DNA of 64,000 nt. It comes from Bacillota bacterium (GTDB lineage Bacteria; Bacillota; Clostridia; Lachnospirales; Lachnospiraceae). A program made the position numbers and the translations under genes. This document shows positions 8,042-18,388 of the stretch, piece after piece (positions within the stretch are counted from its first letter, which is position 1; every line of letters starts with the position of its first letter). Where the stretch lies: assembly GCA_023420085.1 (NCBI GenBank), contig JAEZWQ010000025.1, positions 142,934 through 206,933 on the forward strand. Reading direction: 5' to 3'. Below the pieces are notes generated by a model. It was not told where the DNA came from and searched no databases. It worked only from the letters and a program-made list of their open reading frames with translations.

Positions 8042-11000
8042 TGGTTAAAAAGTTTGGTGAAGTATTCCATACATTAAAACTAAATGATTACCAAATTAGC
8101 TTAGTAGATAATATATATGTTGAGAAAATTAAAAAAAATGATAATTTATTAAATATCTATATAATATCAAATACATTAATATTAAGACAAGATTTTATAA
8201 ATCTCGAAAAAATAATGACAAGCGAATATAAAATTGGAATTAACATAATACCTCGATATAACCTTAAATCAAATTATTCTTCTATTCAGATATTTGAAGC
8301 TGTTAAAGAAGATATTGCTATTGAACTAAAAAAAGAAGGGCTGCTTATGTATAAATTATTTACAGAAGCAGCATTTGATTTTTATGATGATACGCAATGG
8401 GTTGCAAAAGTTCCTAATTTATATGCTTATGAAATAAGGCTTGAAAGATTTAAATATCTCATTGAAAAGATATTTTCTGATAAATTTGGGAAAATTATAA
8501 TTATAAAATTTGAACTAGTTGATATGGAAGGGGAAAAACATAGATCAACAACTATCAAAATGGATATGATAAATATTCCAAAAGAGAAAAAAGTTACGCA
8601 GGATGTTAAGAAAGATAATATAGATGTCAACACACTTGAAACCATAAGTATGGACACTGAAAATAAAAGTACTAAAAAGAAAAACACAAAATTCTCTAAG
8701 CTTATTAAAGATAATATAGATTCAAAAACAACTAAAATCATAGATATTGGAAACATTCCTGGTAATTATACAGTTGATATAAGCATACTTAATACTGATA
8801 TTAGGGAATTAAGGTCTGGACTACATTTATTTGTTATAAGTATGACCGATTTTACAGATAGTATAGTTGGTAGGTTGTTTATAGAGGATGAAGATTTTGA
8901 CTATGCATTTAAAATATTGTCAAAAGGTAACTTTCTAAGAGTGACTGGTAGATGTGATATTGATGAATTTGATAGAGAGTTTAAATATGTTTCAATAAAG
9001 AATATTCAGTTAATTGATAGTTTCAGAAGTGACAAAACTGATAATGAGGAAATAAAAAGAATAGAGCTATGTGCTCATACTAAAATGAGTAAAATGGAAG
9101 CTGTCTGTGATATTAAACATCTTATAAATAGAGCTTATAAATGGGGGCATAAGGCTATTGCTATAACTGATTTTGGTGTCGTTCATGGGTTTCCAAATGC
9201 TATGAATGCAGCAAAACAACTTGATGATTTTAAGGTCATTTATGGAATGTCAGCTAATATGGTAGATGATCAAGTTAATTTTATAAGTAATCCAATAGAT
9301 GCAAGTATAGATGATGAAATGGTAATTTTTGATATTGAGACTACGGGATTTAGTGCAAAATATGATAAAATCATTGAAATAGGTGCAGTAAAAATAAAAA
9401 ATGGAGCACTTACAGGTGAAGTTTTTCAAGAGTTTATCAATCCTCAAAGACCACTTCCTTATGAAATCATAAATTTAACCAAGATTACCGATGATGATTT
9501 AATACCCGCTGATACCATAGATAAGGTATTAAAAAGATTTCTTGAATTTTGTGGAGATGTACCTCTTTGTGCGCATAATGCATCTTTTGATATGAGTTTT
9601 ATAAGAAAGAATGCAGAAGACTTAGGGCTTTCTATAAATAACTGTGTATTAGACACGCTGCTTCTTTCTAGAAGGCTAATAAAAGATATAAAAAATCATA
9701 AATTGGGATCTCTAGCAAAAAAGTTTAAGATTGATTTAAAACATGCACATAGAGCAAATGATGATGCTAAGGCAACTGCAGAAGTATTAATTAATTTATT
9801 AAATATTGCTAAAAATGAAGGTTGTGAAAAACTTGAAGATTTAAATAAAAAGTTGGGTATAAACGCAGAAGACAAAAAAATGATGTACCCTTTTAATGCA
9901 ACATTACTTGCTAAAAATGATATAGGAAGAATTAATCTATACACATTGGTGTCTATTTCTCATTTGAAATACTTTAGAGTTAATGCTAAATTGCCAAAGA
10001 CTTTAATAAATGAGTATAGAGAAGGTATTCTTATTGGAACTGGTAATATAGATGGAGAACTACAACAAGCAATATTAAAAGATACAAGTGAAGCTGAGAT
10101 AGAAGAGCTGCTTAAATTTTATGACTATGTAGAGGTACAGCCTCCTAGTATATACTTAGCTGATAATAAAAGATTTGATAGTATTGATAAGGTTCAAGAA
10201 CACATTAGAAAAATTATTGAATATGCAAAGAATAACAATAAAATCATAGTAGCAACGGGAGATGTACATTTTATTGATGAAGAAGATGAGATATATAGGA
10301 AAATAATTAAATATGGCGATAAAAAAACATTAAAACAAGATATACCATTATTTTTTAGAACCACAAAAGAAATGCTTGATGAATTTTCATTTCTTGGAGC
10401 TAATGTAGCTAGGGAAATAGTTATATATAATACTCATATAATAAATGATATGATAGAGAATATAAGTCCGGTTAGACCAGATAAGTGCCCACCAATAATA
10501 CAGGATTCAGATAAAGAACTAAGACGAATTTGTTATGATAAAGCACATAGTATCTATGGAGAAAATTTACCAGATGTTGTAAAAAATAGGCTAGAAAAAG
10601 AGTTAAACTCAATCATTGGAAATGGGTTTGCAGTAATGTATATAATTGCACAAAAGCTAGTGAAAAAATCTAACGACGATGGTTATATTGTTGGATCGAG
10701 AGGATCTGTAGGATCGTCATTTGTCGCTACAATGGCTGGTATTACAGAAGTAAATCCTTTGCAACCTCATTACTATTGTGAAAATTGTCACTATAATGAA
10801 TTTAACTCAAAGGATATAAAAGAAAATATTGGTATATGTGGTTGTGATTTGCCAGATAAAATTTGTCCAGTTTGTGGAACAAAATTAAAAAAAGAGGGAT
10901 TTGATATACCTTTTGAAACCTTTTTAGGGTTTAAAGGTAATAAGGAGCCAGATATTGATTTAAATTTTTCGGGTGAATATCAAGCAAGAGCACATAAGGA

Positions 11001-12387
11001 AACTGAAAATATATTTGGTAAAGGACAAACATTTAGGGCTGGAACCATTTCTGTTGTAGCAGATAAGACAGCATTTGGATATGTTAAGGGATATCTAGAA
11101 GAAAATGAAATAAGTAAGAGAAAATGTGAGATTGAAAGATTGGCACTGGGGGTTAGTGGTGCTAAAAAGACTACGGGACAACATCCGGGTGGAATCATAG
11201 TACTTCCTAAGGGAGAAAACATATATTCTTTTACACCTATTCAAAGACCAGCAGATGATGAAAATAGTAATATTATAACTACACATTTTGACTACCATTC
11301 AATTGATCATAACCTGCTTAAGCTTGATATACTAGGGCATGATGATCCGACAATGATAAAAAGACTTGAAGATTTAACAGGAATTGATGCGAAAACAGTG
11401 CCTTTTGATGAACCTAAGGTAATGAGTATTTTTCATTCTCCAGAAGCATTAGGAATTAGTTCAGAAGATATTCTTGGATGTAAGGTTGGATGTAGAGGAA
11501 TACCAGAATTTGGTACAGATTTTACAATTAATATGGTTATAGATACAAAACCCAAAAATTTTACTGATTTATTAAAAATATCAGGATTAAGTCATGGAAC
11601 TGATGTGTGGGTTGGTAATGCTCAGGAATTGATTAATAGTGGGAAGGCGACAATATCTGAATGCATATGTACAAGAGATGATATAATGACTTTTCTTATT
11701 GCAATGGGATTAGATCAAGAATTAGCATTCACAATAATGGAGAGTGTTAGAAAAGGTAAAGGTCTTAAACCAGAATGGGAAGAAGAAATCAGAAATCATA
11801 ATATACCTGAATGGTATATATGGTCGTGTAATAAGATAAAATATATGTTTCCTAAAGCGCATGCAGTTGCGTACGTAATGATGGCATATAGAATTGCATT
11901 TTTTAAAGTTTATTATCCACTAGAATATTATGCAGCATTTTTTAGTATAAGAGCAAGTGCATTTAACTATAAACTTATGTGCTTAGGTAAAGCAAAACTA
12001 GAAAGCGAAATAAGAAGAATTAAAGAAATAAAAAATCCATCAAAGATAGAAAAAGATACATTAAAAGATATGCTTATTGTACAAGAATTTTATGCAAGAG
12101 GATTTGAATTCACAAAAATTGACTTATATAAGGCTCATCATAAGGAGTTTAAAATATTCGATGGCAAGATTATGCCTTCATTATCAGTGATTGAAGGTGT
12201 TGGCGATAAGGCAGCAGCTTTAATTGTTGAAGAGGCTAATAAAGTTAAATTTATATCAAAAAATGATTTGAAAAATAGATGTAAATTATCGAATACATGT
12301 ATTGAAGTAATGAGTGAATTAGGCATATTAGAAGGCTTACCAGAAACAAATCAGATTTCTATTTTTGATTTAGAGAACTATACATAA
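8041..12387 (+). CDS. polC: DNA polymerase III PolC-type (alpha subunit with exonuclease)
   Basis: 1448 residues, normal for PolC, the main replicative polymerase of low-GC Gram-positives. Order of domains: N-terminal region, OB fold (about 230-330), PHP split by an inserted proofreading exonuclease, then the polymerase core. Exonuclease motifs are DIETTG (D431/E433), AHNASFDMSF and HRANDDAKAT. The zinc finger starts at C913/C916 (CENC) and continues with CPVCG. The catalytic aspartates are D971 and D973 in PDIDLNFSGEY. The PHP metal site looks dead: HLHT has become CAHT (C344), the DH pair is D377-F378, and the Glu of the GLEAN-type motif is S404. GGAGG precedes the start. Confidence 0.97.
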   Translation: MVKKFGEVFHTLKLNDYQISLVDNIYVEKIKKNDNLLNIYIISNTLILRQDFINLEKIMTSEYKIGINIIPRYNLKSNYSSIQIFEAVKEDIAIELKKEGLLMYKLFTEAAFDFYDDTQWVAKVPNLYAYEIRLERFKYLIEKIFSDKFGKIIIIKFELVDMEGEKHRSTTIKMDMINIPKEKKVTQDVKKDNIDVNTLETISMDTENKSTKKKNTKFSKLIKDNIDSKTTKIIDIGNIPGNYTVDISILNTDIRELRSGLHLFVISMTDFTDSIVGRLFIEDEDFDYAFKILSKGNFLRVTGRCDIDEFDREFKYVSIKNIQLIDSFRSDKTDNEEIKRIELCAHTKMSKMEAVCDIKHLINRAYKWGHKAIAITDFGVVHGFPNAMNAAKQLDDFKVIYGMSANMVDDQVNFISNPIDASIDDEMVIFDIETTGFSAKYDKIIEIGAVKIKNGALTGEVFQEFINPQRPLPYEIINLTKITDDDLIPADTIDKVLKRFLEFCGDVPLCAHNASFDMSFIRKNAEDLGLSINNCVLDTLLLSRRLIKDIKNHKLGSLAKKFKIDLKHAHRANDDAKATAEVLINLLNIAKNEGCEKLEDLNKKLGINAEDKKMMYPFNATLLAKNDIGRINLYTLVSISHLKYFRVNAKLPKTLINEYREGILIGTGNIDGELQQAILKDTSEAEIEELLKFYDYVEVQPPSIYLADNKRFDSIDKVQEHIRKIIEYAKNNNKIIVATGDVHFIDEEDEIYRKIIKYGDKKTLKQDIPLFFRTTKEMLDEFSFLGANVAREIVIYNTHIINDMIENISPVRPDKCPPIIQDSDKELRRICYDKAHSIYGENLPDVVKNRLEKELNSIIGNGFAVMYIIAQKLVKKSNDDGYIVGSRGSVGSSFVATMAGITEVNPLQPHYYCENCHYNEFNSKDIKENIGICGCDLPDKICPVCGTKLKKEGFDIPFETFLGFKGNKEPDIDLNFSGEYQARAHKETENIFGKGQTFRAGTISVVADKTAFGYVKGYLEENEISKRKCEIERLALGVSGAKKTTGQHPGGIIVLPKGENIYSFTPIQRPADDENSNIITTHFDYHSIDHNLLKLDILGHDDPTMIKRLEDLTGIDAKTVPFDEPKVMSIFHSPEALGISSEDILGCKVGCRGIPEFGTDFTINMVIDTKPKNFTDLLKISGLSHGTDVWVGNAQELINSGKATISECICTRDDIMTFLIAMGLDQELAFTIMESVRKGKGLKPEWEEEIRNHNIPEWYIWSCNKIKYMFPKAHAVAYVMMAYRIAFFKVYYPLEYYAAFFSIRASAFNYKLMCLGKAKLESEIRRIKEIKNPSKIEKDTLKDMLIVQEFYARGFEFTKIDLYKAHHKEFKIFDGKIMPSLSVIEGVGDKAAALIVEEANKVKFISKNDLKNRCKLSNTCIEVMSELGILEGLPETNQISIFDLENYT

Positions 12388-12435
12388 TTAATTATATATA
12401 GTATCATAGCATAAAAGAAAACAGAAAGGATTCAT

Positions 12436-15330
12436 ATGAATATAAAAGGTTATAAATTAGATTATTCAAGGAAAATAGATGATATAAATTCAGAAGGATT
12501 TGTATATACACATGAGAAAACGGGAGCTAAAGCTATTGTTATTAGCAATGATGATGATAATAAAGTTTTTTGTGTAGGGTTTAGAACACCACCAAAGAAC
12601 TCTACTGGGGTTGCACACATTCTTGAGCATTCAGTTCTTTGTGGATCTAAGAAATATCCACTTAAAGATCCATTTGTAGAGCTTGTTAAAGGATCGTTAA
12701 ATACATTTTTAAATGCAATGACATACCCAGATAAAACAATATATCCTGTTGCTAGTACAAATAACAAAGACTTTAAAAATTTAATGGATGTATATTTAGA
12801 TGCAGTATTTTTCCCAAACATATATGATAAAAAAGAAATATTTTTACAAGAAGGGTGGCATTATCATTTAGAGAATCCAGAAGATGAAATTTATTATAAT
12901 GGAGTCGTATATAATGAAATGAAAGGTGTATATTCAACTCCAGAAAATGTACTTTCTGAAAAATCATCCGAAGTAATGTTACCTGATACAGTATATGGGG
13001 TATCATCAGGGGGAAATCCAAACCATATACCTGAATTGAGTTATGAAGAATTTTTAGGTTTTCATAGTCAATTTTACCATCCATCAAACTCTTATATATA
13101 TTTATATGGTGATGTTGATGTAGCTGAAAGACTTGAGTATATTGCTGATAATTACTTAAATAAATTTGATAAAAAAGTGATTGATTCAACAATAAAAGAT
13201 CAAAAGCCATTTGATAGTACTCATTATTCATCAGTAAATTATTCAATATCTAAAGAAGATGATAGAGAAGGAAAAGGTTATTATACTTATTCTGTTGTTA
13301 TAGGGAAAAATAATGATGTAAAAAAATATATAACAGCAGAAATAGTGGCTTATGAATTAATTAATTCTCCTGCAAGTAATATTAGGAAAAATTTAATAGC
13401 ATCTGGATTCGCATCAGATATTAGTGCAAATGTAGTTTCTGAATTGAATCAGATGGTTATTGAAATTATGGCAAGTAATTGTAAAGTAGATAGTTTAAAA
13501 GAATTTGAACAATTGCTTAACAAGCTTATTATGGATGAAATAAATGCTGGATTTGATAAAACTTCTATACTAGGAGCTATTAATAGAAAAGAATTTGCCT
13601 ATAGAGAAAGTGAGTTTGGCGCAACACCTAAGGGGCTTATATATATGCTTGATATGTTTAAGGGCATATTATATAACAATGATAATGCTTTCATATATTT
13701 AGATAAATTACATATTTTTGATGAGCTTAAAGAGTTGACTAAAACAAGCTATTTCGAAGATTTTGTAAAAGAAATGATTATTGATAACTCATTTAAATCC
13801 CTAGTTGAGGCTACACCAAAACATGGATACAATGATGAGGTAGAAGAAAAAATAAGACAAGAGTTAAAAGAGTATAAAGAAAGTTTATCTAAAGAAGAAA
13901 TTGAAGAATTAATTGAACAAAATAAGAGTCTATTAAAGTTCCAAATTGAACCTACAAGAAAAGAAGACTTAGATAAGCTACCAAGGCTTGATAGAGAAGA
14001 TTTAGACAAAGAAGCAAAAAAATTAAAAATAGATGTTAAAAATAATAATGGTGTAGAATGTGTATATCATGATTATCAAACTAATGGGATATCATATATG
14101 AAATTAGTTTTTGAAATAAATGATGATATATGTCCTAAGAAGCTAGCAGTTTTAAGTAGATTATTAGGAAAACTTGAAACAAATAACAGTGATTATAAAG
14201 AACTTAAAAATAAAATAAATTTAACAACAGGAAAGCTACAAACATACATAAGTCAAGTAATAACAAAAGAAGGAAAAACAAGAGTATTCTTTAATGTATT
14301 TGTAAATTCAATATCTAAAAATATGAAAGAAGCAATTGATATTGTAAAAGAAATTTTATTTGATACTAAGTTTGAAGATGTACAAAGATTTAAAGAAATA
14401 ATGTTAAACTTCAAACTTGATATTGAAAATGTTATTAAAGAATCAGGACATGTTGCTACTTATATAAGGGCAGGTGCTAGTATATCTCCGGGGTTATATG
14501 TGCTAGATTGTATTGAAGGTGTTAGTTTATATGATGAAATCAATGAGGTTTTAGTTAATTTTGATAATATAGGAAGAGATTATCTAAATAGCCTAAAAAA
14601 TATTCTTGATAGTATTTTACTAAAGGATAATTTAACGCTTGATTTTACAGGATCAAAAGAAGATAATAATGAATTTATTAATATTTGCAGTAATATTGTT
14701 GGAAAATTAAATACTGGAATAAATAAATCTAAGAACTGGACAAAGGTATTAGATGATAAGAAAACTGGAATAAAAATCCCTTCACAGATTCAATTTGTTA
14801 CTAGAGTTGGTAATTTTAAAGACAAGGGGCTTGAATATTCAGGAGTTTTGAATGTACTTAGGACCATATTATCTTATGAATATTTGTGGGAGAATGTAAG
14901 AGTTAGAGGTGGTGCATATGGATGTATGAGTAACTTTACTGCTTCTGGAATAGGATATTTAGCATCCTATAGAGATCCTAATTTAACTGAAACAAATGAA
15001 GTTTATGAAGCACTGCCAGAATGGTTAAAACAGTTTGATGTTGATGAAGATAGAATGCTTAAATATATTATTGGTTCACTGAACAAATTTGATACACCAG
15101 TATCATCTTACCTATATGGATCAATGGCATTAAATAATTATTTTGCAGGGGTTACACATGAAGATGTACAAAAAGAAAGAACTGAATTACTTGAATGTAC
15201 AAGTGAAGATATAAAAAATTGTTACAGGTATATAGAAGCTATATTAGAATCAGAAGCATTATGTGTAATTGGAAATGAAACTAAGATACAGGAAAATAAA
15301 GAAATGTTTGATAAGGTGAGAAGTTTATAA
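12436..15330 (+). CDS. M16C (presequence protease-like) zinc metallopeptidase
   Basis: 964 residues, the size of M16C peptidases, which are single-chain clamshells of two M16 halves. The inverted zinc motif is H61-I-L-E64-H65, and the third ligand is E161 in VVYNEMKGVYS. The C-terminal half has the substrate-closing segment RVRGGAYGCMSNF. A charged hinge (about residues 465-535, rich in Glu and Lys) joins the halves. The protein has no signal peptide, so it probably degrades peptides in the cytoplasm. Its native substrate is unknown. The start follows AAAGGA. The stop codon overlaps the era start. Confidence 0.88.
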   Translation: MNIKGYKLDYSRKIDDINSEGFVYTHEKTGAKAIVISNDDDNKVFCVGFRTPPKNSTGVAHILEHSVLCGSKKYPLKDPFVELVKGSLNTFLNAMTYPDKTIYPVASTNNKDFKNLMDVYLDAVFFPNIYDKKEIFLQEGWHYHLENPEDEIYYNGVVYNEMKGVYSTPENVLSEKSSEVMLPDTVYGVSSGGNPNHIPELSYEEFLGFHSQFYHPSNSYIYLYGDVDVAERLEYIADNYLNKFDKKVIDSTIKDQKPFDSTHYSSVNYSISKEDDREGKGYYTYSVVIGKNNDVKKYITAEIVAYELINSPASNIRKNLIASGFASDISANVVSELNQMVIEIMASNCKVDSLKEFEQLLNKLIMDEINAGFDKTSILGAINRKEFAYRESEFGATPKGLIYMLDMFKGILYNNDNAFIYLDKLHIFDELKELTKTSYFEDFVKEMIIDNSFKSLVEATPKHGYNDEVEEKIRQELKEYKESLSKEEIEELIEQNKSLLKFQIEPTRKEDLDKLPRLDREDLDKEAKKLKIDVKNNNGVECVYHDYQTNGISYMKLVFEINDDICPKKLAVLSRLLGKLETNNSDYKELKNKINLTTGKLQTYISQVITKEGKTRVFFNVFVNSISKNMKEAIDIVKEILFDTKFEDVQRFKEIMLNFKLDIENVIKESGHVATYIRAGASISPGLYVLDCIEGVSLYDEINEVLVNFDNIGRDYLNSLKNILDSILLKDNLTLDFTGSKEDNNEFINICSNIVGKLNTGINKSKNWTKVLDDKKTGIKIPSQIQFVTRVGNFKDKGLEYSGVLNVLRTILSYEYLWENVRVRGGAYGCMSNFTASGIGYLASYRDPNLTETNEVYEALPEWLKQFDVDEDRMLKYIIGSLNKFDTPVSSYLYGSMALNNYFAGVTHEDVQKERTELLECTSEDIKNCYRYIEAILESEALCVIGNETKIQENKEMFDKVRSL

Positions 15331-16220
15331 TGAAGTCAGGATTTGTAGCTCTTATAGGTAGATCAAATGTTGGAAAATCTACTTTAATGAATCGAATAAT
15401 AGGTGAAAAGATTGCTATAATATCAGATAAGGCACAAACAACTAGGAATAGAATTCAAACTGTATATAATGATAACAGAGGACAGATTGTCTTTGTAGAT
15501 ACACCAGGATTACATAAGTCAAAAACAAGACTTGGTGATTTTATGGTAAGTGTTGCAAAACGTGCTGTAAGAGATGTTGATTTAATATTATGGCTTGTTG
15601 AACCAAATGACTTCATTGGAACTGGCGATGAAAAGGTCCTTGAAGAATTAAACAGTGTTGATGTACCTAAGATTTTAGTAATTAATAAAGTTGATACTAT
15701 CCAAAAAGATGAGGTTCTTAAGGTTATTGATTTGTATTCAAAACGTTGTAAATTAGACGAAATATTTCCATTATCAGCATTAACTGGATACAATGTTGAA
15801 GAACTTGTTGATTATATTTATAAGTATTTACCTGAAGGACATCCATTTTATGATGAAGATACAATTACTGATCAACCGATCAGACAGATTATTTCTGAAT
15901 ATATCAGAGAAAAAGCAATGAATAATTTAAATGACGAATTGCCTCATGGAGTAACAGTTTATATAGATCAGATGAAACGTAGGAACAATAGAAATCTATG
16001 GGATATTGACGCAACAATTATTTGTGAGAAAGCTTCTCATAAGGGGATGATTATTGGTAAACAAGGAAGCATGCTAAAGAAAATAGGTCAAGAAGCCAGA
16101 TCAGATATTGAGCATCTTTTGACATCAAAAGTTAATCTTAAGTTATGGGTTAAAGTTAAGAAAGATTGGAGAGATAGTGATTTCTTAATAAAGAATTACG
16201 GATATAATCAAGATGAATGA
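15330..16220 (+). CDS. era: GTPase Era
   Basis: 296 residues. Era binds the 3' end of 16S rRNA and supports 30S assembly. GTPase motifs: GRSNVGKST (residues 10-18), DTPGLHK, and NKVD. The C-terminal KH domain has GMIIGKQGSMLKKIG. The start overlaps the M16C stop (TAATG), and the end overlaps recO by 8 bases, so it is in the middle of a translated-together block. Confidence 0.97.
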   Translation: MKSGFVALIGRSNVGKSTLMNRIIGEKIAIISDKAQTTRNRIQTVYNDNRGQIVFVDTPGLHKSKTRLGDFMVSVAKRAVRDVDLILWLVEPNDFIGTGDEKVLEELNSVDVPKILVINKVDTIQKDEVLKVIDLYSKRCKLDEIFPLSALTGYNVEELVDYIYKYLPEGHPFYDEDTITDQPIRQIISEYIREKAMNNLNDELPHGVTVYIDQMKRRNNRNLWDIDATIICEKASHKGMIIGKQGSMLKKIGQEARSDIEHLLTSKVNLKLWVKVKKDWRDSDFLIKNYGYNQDE

Positions 16221-16959
16221 AATTGAAACAACGGGAATAATAACTTCGGTTATGCCTACAGGCGATTATGATAAAAGAATAGTAATTTTAACAAAAGATA
16301 TTGGTAGAATAAGTGCGTTTATAAAGTTTGCAAGAAGAATAAATAGTCGTTTTATAGGTTGTTCCCGTGAGTTTGTTTGTGCGAAATTTAAATTGTACCG
16401 TGGAGGTTCAAGTTATTCCGTTATTGATATGGAAGTAATTAATTATTTTGAAGATATATTTCATGATATAAATAAAACTAATTATGGTATGTATTTTTTG
16501 GATATAGTTAATTATTATACAAGAGAAAATAATAATGAAACTCAGAGCTTAAAATTTCTATATAGAACTTTTCAAGTTCTTGAAAAGGGACTCATACCAT
16601 TGAAATTACAAAGGGCAATTTTTGAGTTGAAATCATTAGTTTTTATGGGTGAATATCCTAATTTTCAAGCATATCTTGATACAGGTAATAAAATAGAAAA
16701 AAGGCAGAAATATCTTTTTAGTATTGAAAAAAACGGATTAGTTGAAAGAAATGGTATAGAATTAAACCTTGCAACATTGAAGGCAATGGATTATATTATA
16801 AGAGCAAAAACAACAGATGTTTATAGTTTCAGACTAGATACTGCATATCATAATGAGTTTATTAATATTATTGAGAAGTATTTTAAGAAAACTATAAACT
16901 ATGATTTTAAGACATTAAATGTATTTGATTGGTATGATGAGTTAAAAAATATAAGATAG
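16213..16959 (+). CDS. recO: DNA repair protein RecO
   Basis: 248 residues with the RecO layout. The N-terminal OB fold has the TTGIITSVMPTGDYDKRIVI segment and the helical domain begins near FQVLEKGLIPLKLQRAIFEL. RecO anneals SSB-coated single strands and helps RecR load RecA. The zinc-finger cysteines commonly found after the LELLG-type segment are absent: the protein has only two cysteines, both in the OB fold. The era-recO-glyS order supports the call. Confidence 0.88.
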   Translation: MNEIETTGIITSVMPTGDYDKRIVILTKDIGRISAFIKFARRINSRFIGCSREFVCAKFKLYRGGSSYSVIDMEVINYFEDIFHDINKTNYGMYFLDIVNYYTRENNNETQSLKFLYRTFQVLEKGLIPLKLQRAIFELKSLVFMGEYPNFQAYLDTGNKIEKRQKYLFSIEKNGLVERNGIELNLATLKAMDYIIRAKTTDVYSFRLDTAYHNEFINIIEKYFKKTINYDFKTLNVFDWYDELKNIR

Positions 16960-16969
16960 GAGCAATGAT

Positions 16970-18370
16970 ATGGAAAAAACCATGGATAAGATAGTTGCTT
17001 TAGCAAAGAGTAGAGGATTTGTATATCCAGGATCAGAAATTTATGGTGGTCTTGCTAATACATGGGACTATGGTAATTTAGGTGTAGAATTAAAGAATAA
17101 TGTAAAAAAAGCTTGGTGGCAAAAATTTATTCAGGAGAATCAGTATAATGTTGGGGTTGATTGTGCAATATTTATGAATCCTCAGACGTGGATTGCTTCT
17201 GGACACTTAGGAGGATTTAGTGATCCTCTTATGGATTGTAAAAAATGTCATGAAAGATTTAGAGCAGACAAGATTATAGAAGATTATGCTAAAGACAATG
17301 GTATAGAAATCGATGGTTCAGTTGATGCTTGGGAACAAGCTGAGATGGAAAGATATATTGAGAAAAACCATATACCTTGCCCTACTTGTGGCGCACATGA
17401 TTTTACAGGAATAAGATCATTTAACTTAATGTTTAAGACATTCCAAGGTGTTACAGAGGATACTCAAAATACTATATATTTAAGACCAGAAACTGCACAG
17501 GGAATATTTGTAAATTTCAAAAATGTTCAAAGAACATCTAGAAAAAAAATTCCATTTGGAATAGGTCAGATAGGTAAATCTTTTAGAAATGAAATAACAC
17601 CTGGTAATTTCACATTTAGAACTCGTGAATTTGAACAGATGGAACTTGAATTTTTCTGTGAGCCAGGAACAGATCTTGACTGGTTTGCATATTGGAAAGA
17701 GTTCTGCATAAATTGGTTGAAAAATCTAGGGATAAATGAAGATGAAATTAGAGTGAGAGATCATGATCAGGCGGAATTATCATTTTATTCAAAGGCTACG
17801 ACAGATATTGAATTTTTATTTCCATTTGGATGGGGAGAACTTTGGGGAATTGCAGATAGAACAGACTATGATTTAAGCAGACATATGGAAGTTTCGAAAG
17901 AAGATTTAACATATTTTGATGATGAAAAAAAGGAAAAATATGTACCATATGTAATAGAGCCATCATTAGGGGCAGACAGAGTTACTCTTGCATTTTTATG
18001 TTCTGCTTATGATGAGGAAGAATTAGAAGATGGAGATGTTAGGACTGTTCTACATTTTCATCCTGCTATAGCGCCAGTAAAAGTAGGAGTACTACCTTTA
18101 TCTAAAAAATTATCTGATAATGCTTTTAAAATATATGAGGACCTATCAAAATATTTTAACTGTGAATTTGATGATAGAGGTAATATTGGTAAAAGATATA
18201 GAAGACAAGATGAGATAGGAACACCATTTTGTATAACTTATGATTTTGAATCAGAAGAAGATGGCTGTGTTACTATAAGAGATAGAGATACTATGCAACA
18301 GGTAAGAATCAAAATAGATGATTTAAGAAGATATTTTGATGAGAAGTTACAGATAGGCCCTACTAAGTAG
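16970..18370 (+). CDS. glyS: Glycyl-tRNA synthetase, alpha2 type
   Basis: 466 residues, a class II homodimeric GlyRS. Motif 2 is visible around PFGIGQIGKSFRNEITPGNF and the motif 3 arginine in EPSLGADRV. The insertion carries zinc-type cysteines (CKKC near 87 and CPTC near 138). The anticodon-binding domain starts near PAIAPVKVGVLPL. AGGAG overlaps the recO stop codon. Having the single-subunit type instead of glyQ/glyS is typical of many Clostridia and separates this genome from E. coli-like ones. Confidence 0.96.
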   Translation: MEKTMDKIVALAKSRGFVYPGSEIYGGLANTWDYGNLGVELKNNVKKAWWQKFIQENQYNVGVDCAIFMNPQTWIASGHLGGFSDPLMDCKKCHERFRADKIIEDYAKDNGIEIDGSVDAWEQAEMERYIEKNHIPCPTCGAHDFTGIRSFNLMFKTFQGVTEDTQNTIYLRPETAQGIFVNFKNVQRTSRKKIPFGIGQIGKSFRNEITPGNFTFRTREFEQMELEFFCEPGTDLDWFAYWKEFCINWLKNLGINEDEIRVRDHDQAELSFYSKATTDIEFLFPFGWGELWGIADRTDYDLSRHMEVSKEDLTYFDDEKKEKYVPYVIEPSLGADRVTLAFLCSAYDEEELEDGDVRTVLHFHPAIAPVKVGVLPLSKKLSDNAFKIYEDLSKYFNCEFDDRGNIGKRYRRQDEIGTPFCITYDFESEEDGCVTIRDRDTMQQVRIKIDDLRRYFDEKLQIGPTK

Positions 18371-18382
18371 GGCTAGATTTTT
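18357..18382 (+). terminator. Small hairpin at glyS end, possible weak terminator
   Basis: GCCCTAC (18357-18363) pairs with GTAGGGC (18367-18373) over a 3-base loop. The stem overlaps the glyS stop codon and is followed by TAGATTTTT. The T-run is short and offset, so partial read-through into murC is likely. Confidence 0.45.
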
Positions 18383-18388
18383 GGGAAT

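Noticed and set aside
12773..13246. 157-residue minus-strand frame
   Set aside because: It is antisense to the M16C gene, has no ribosome binding site or domain, and its composition mirrors the sense codons.
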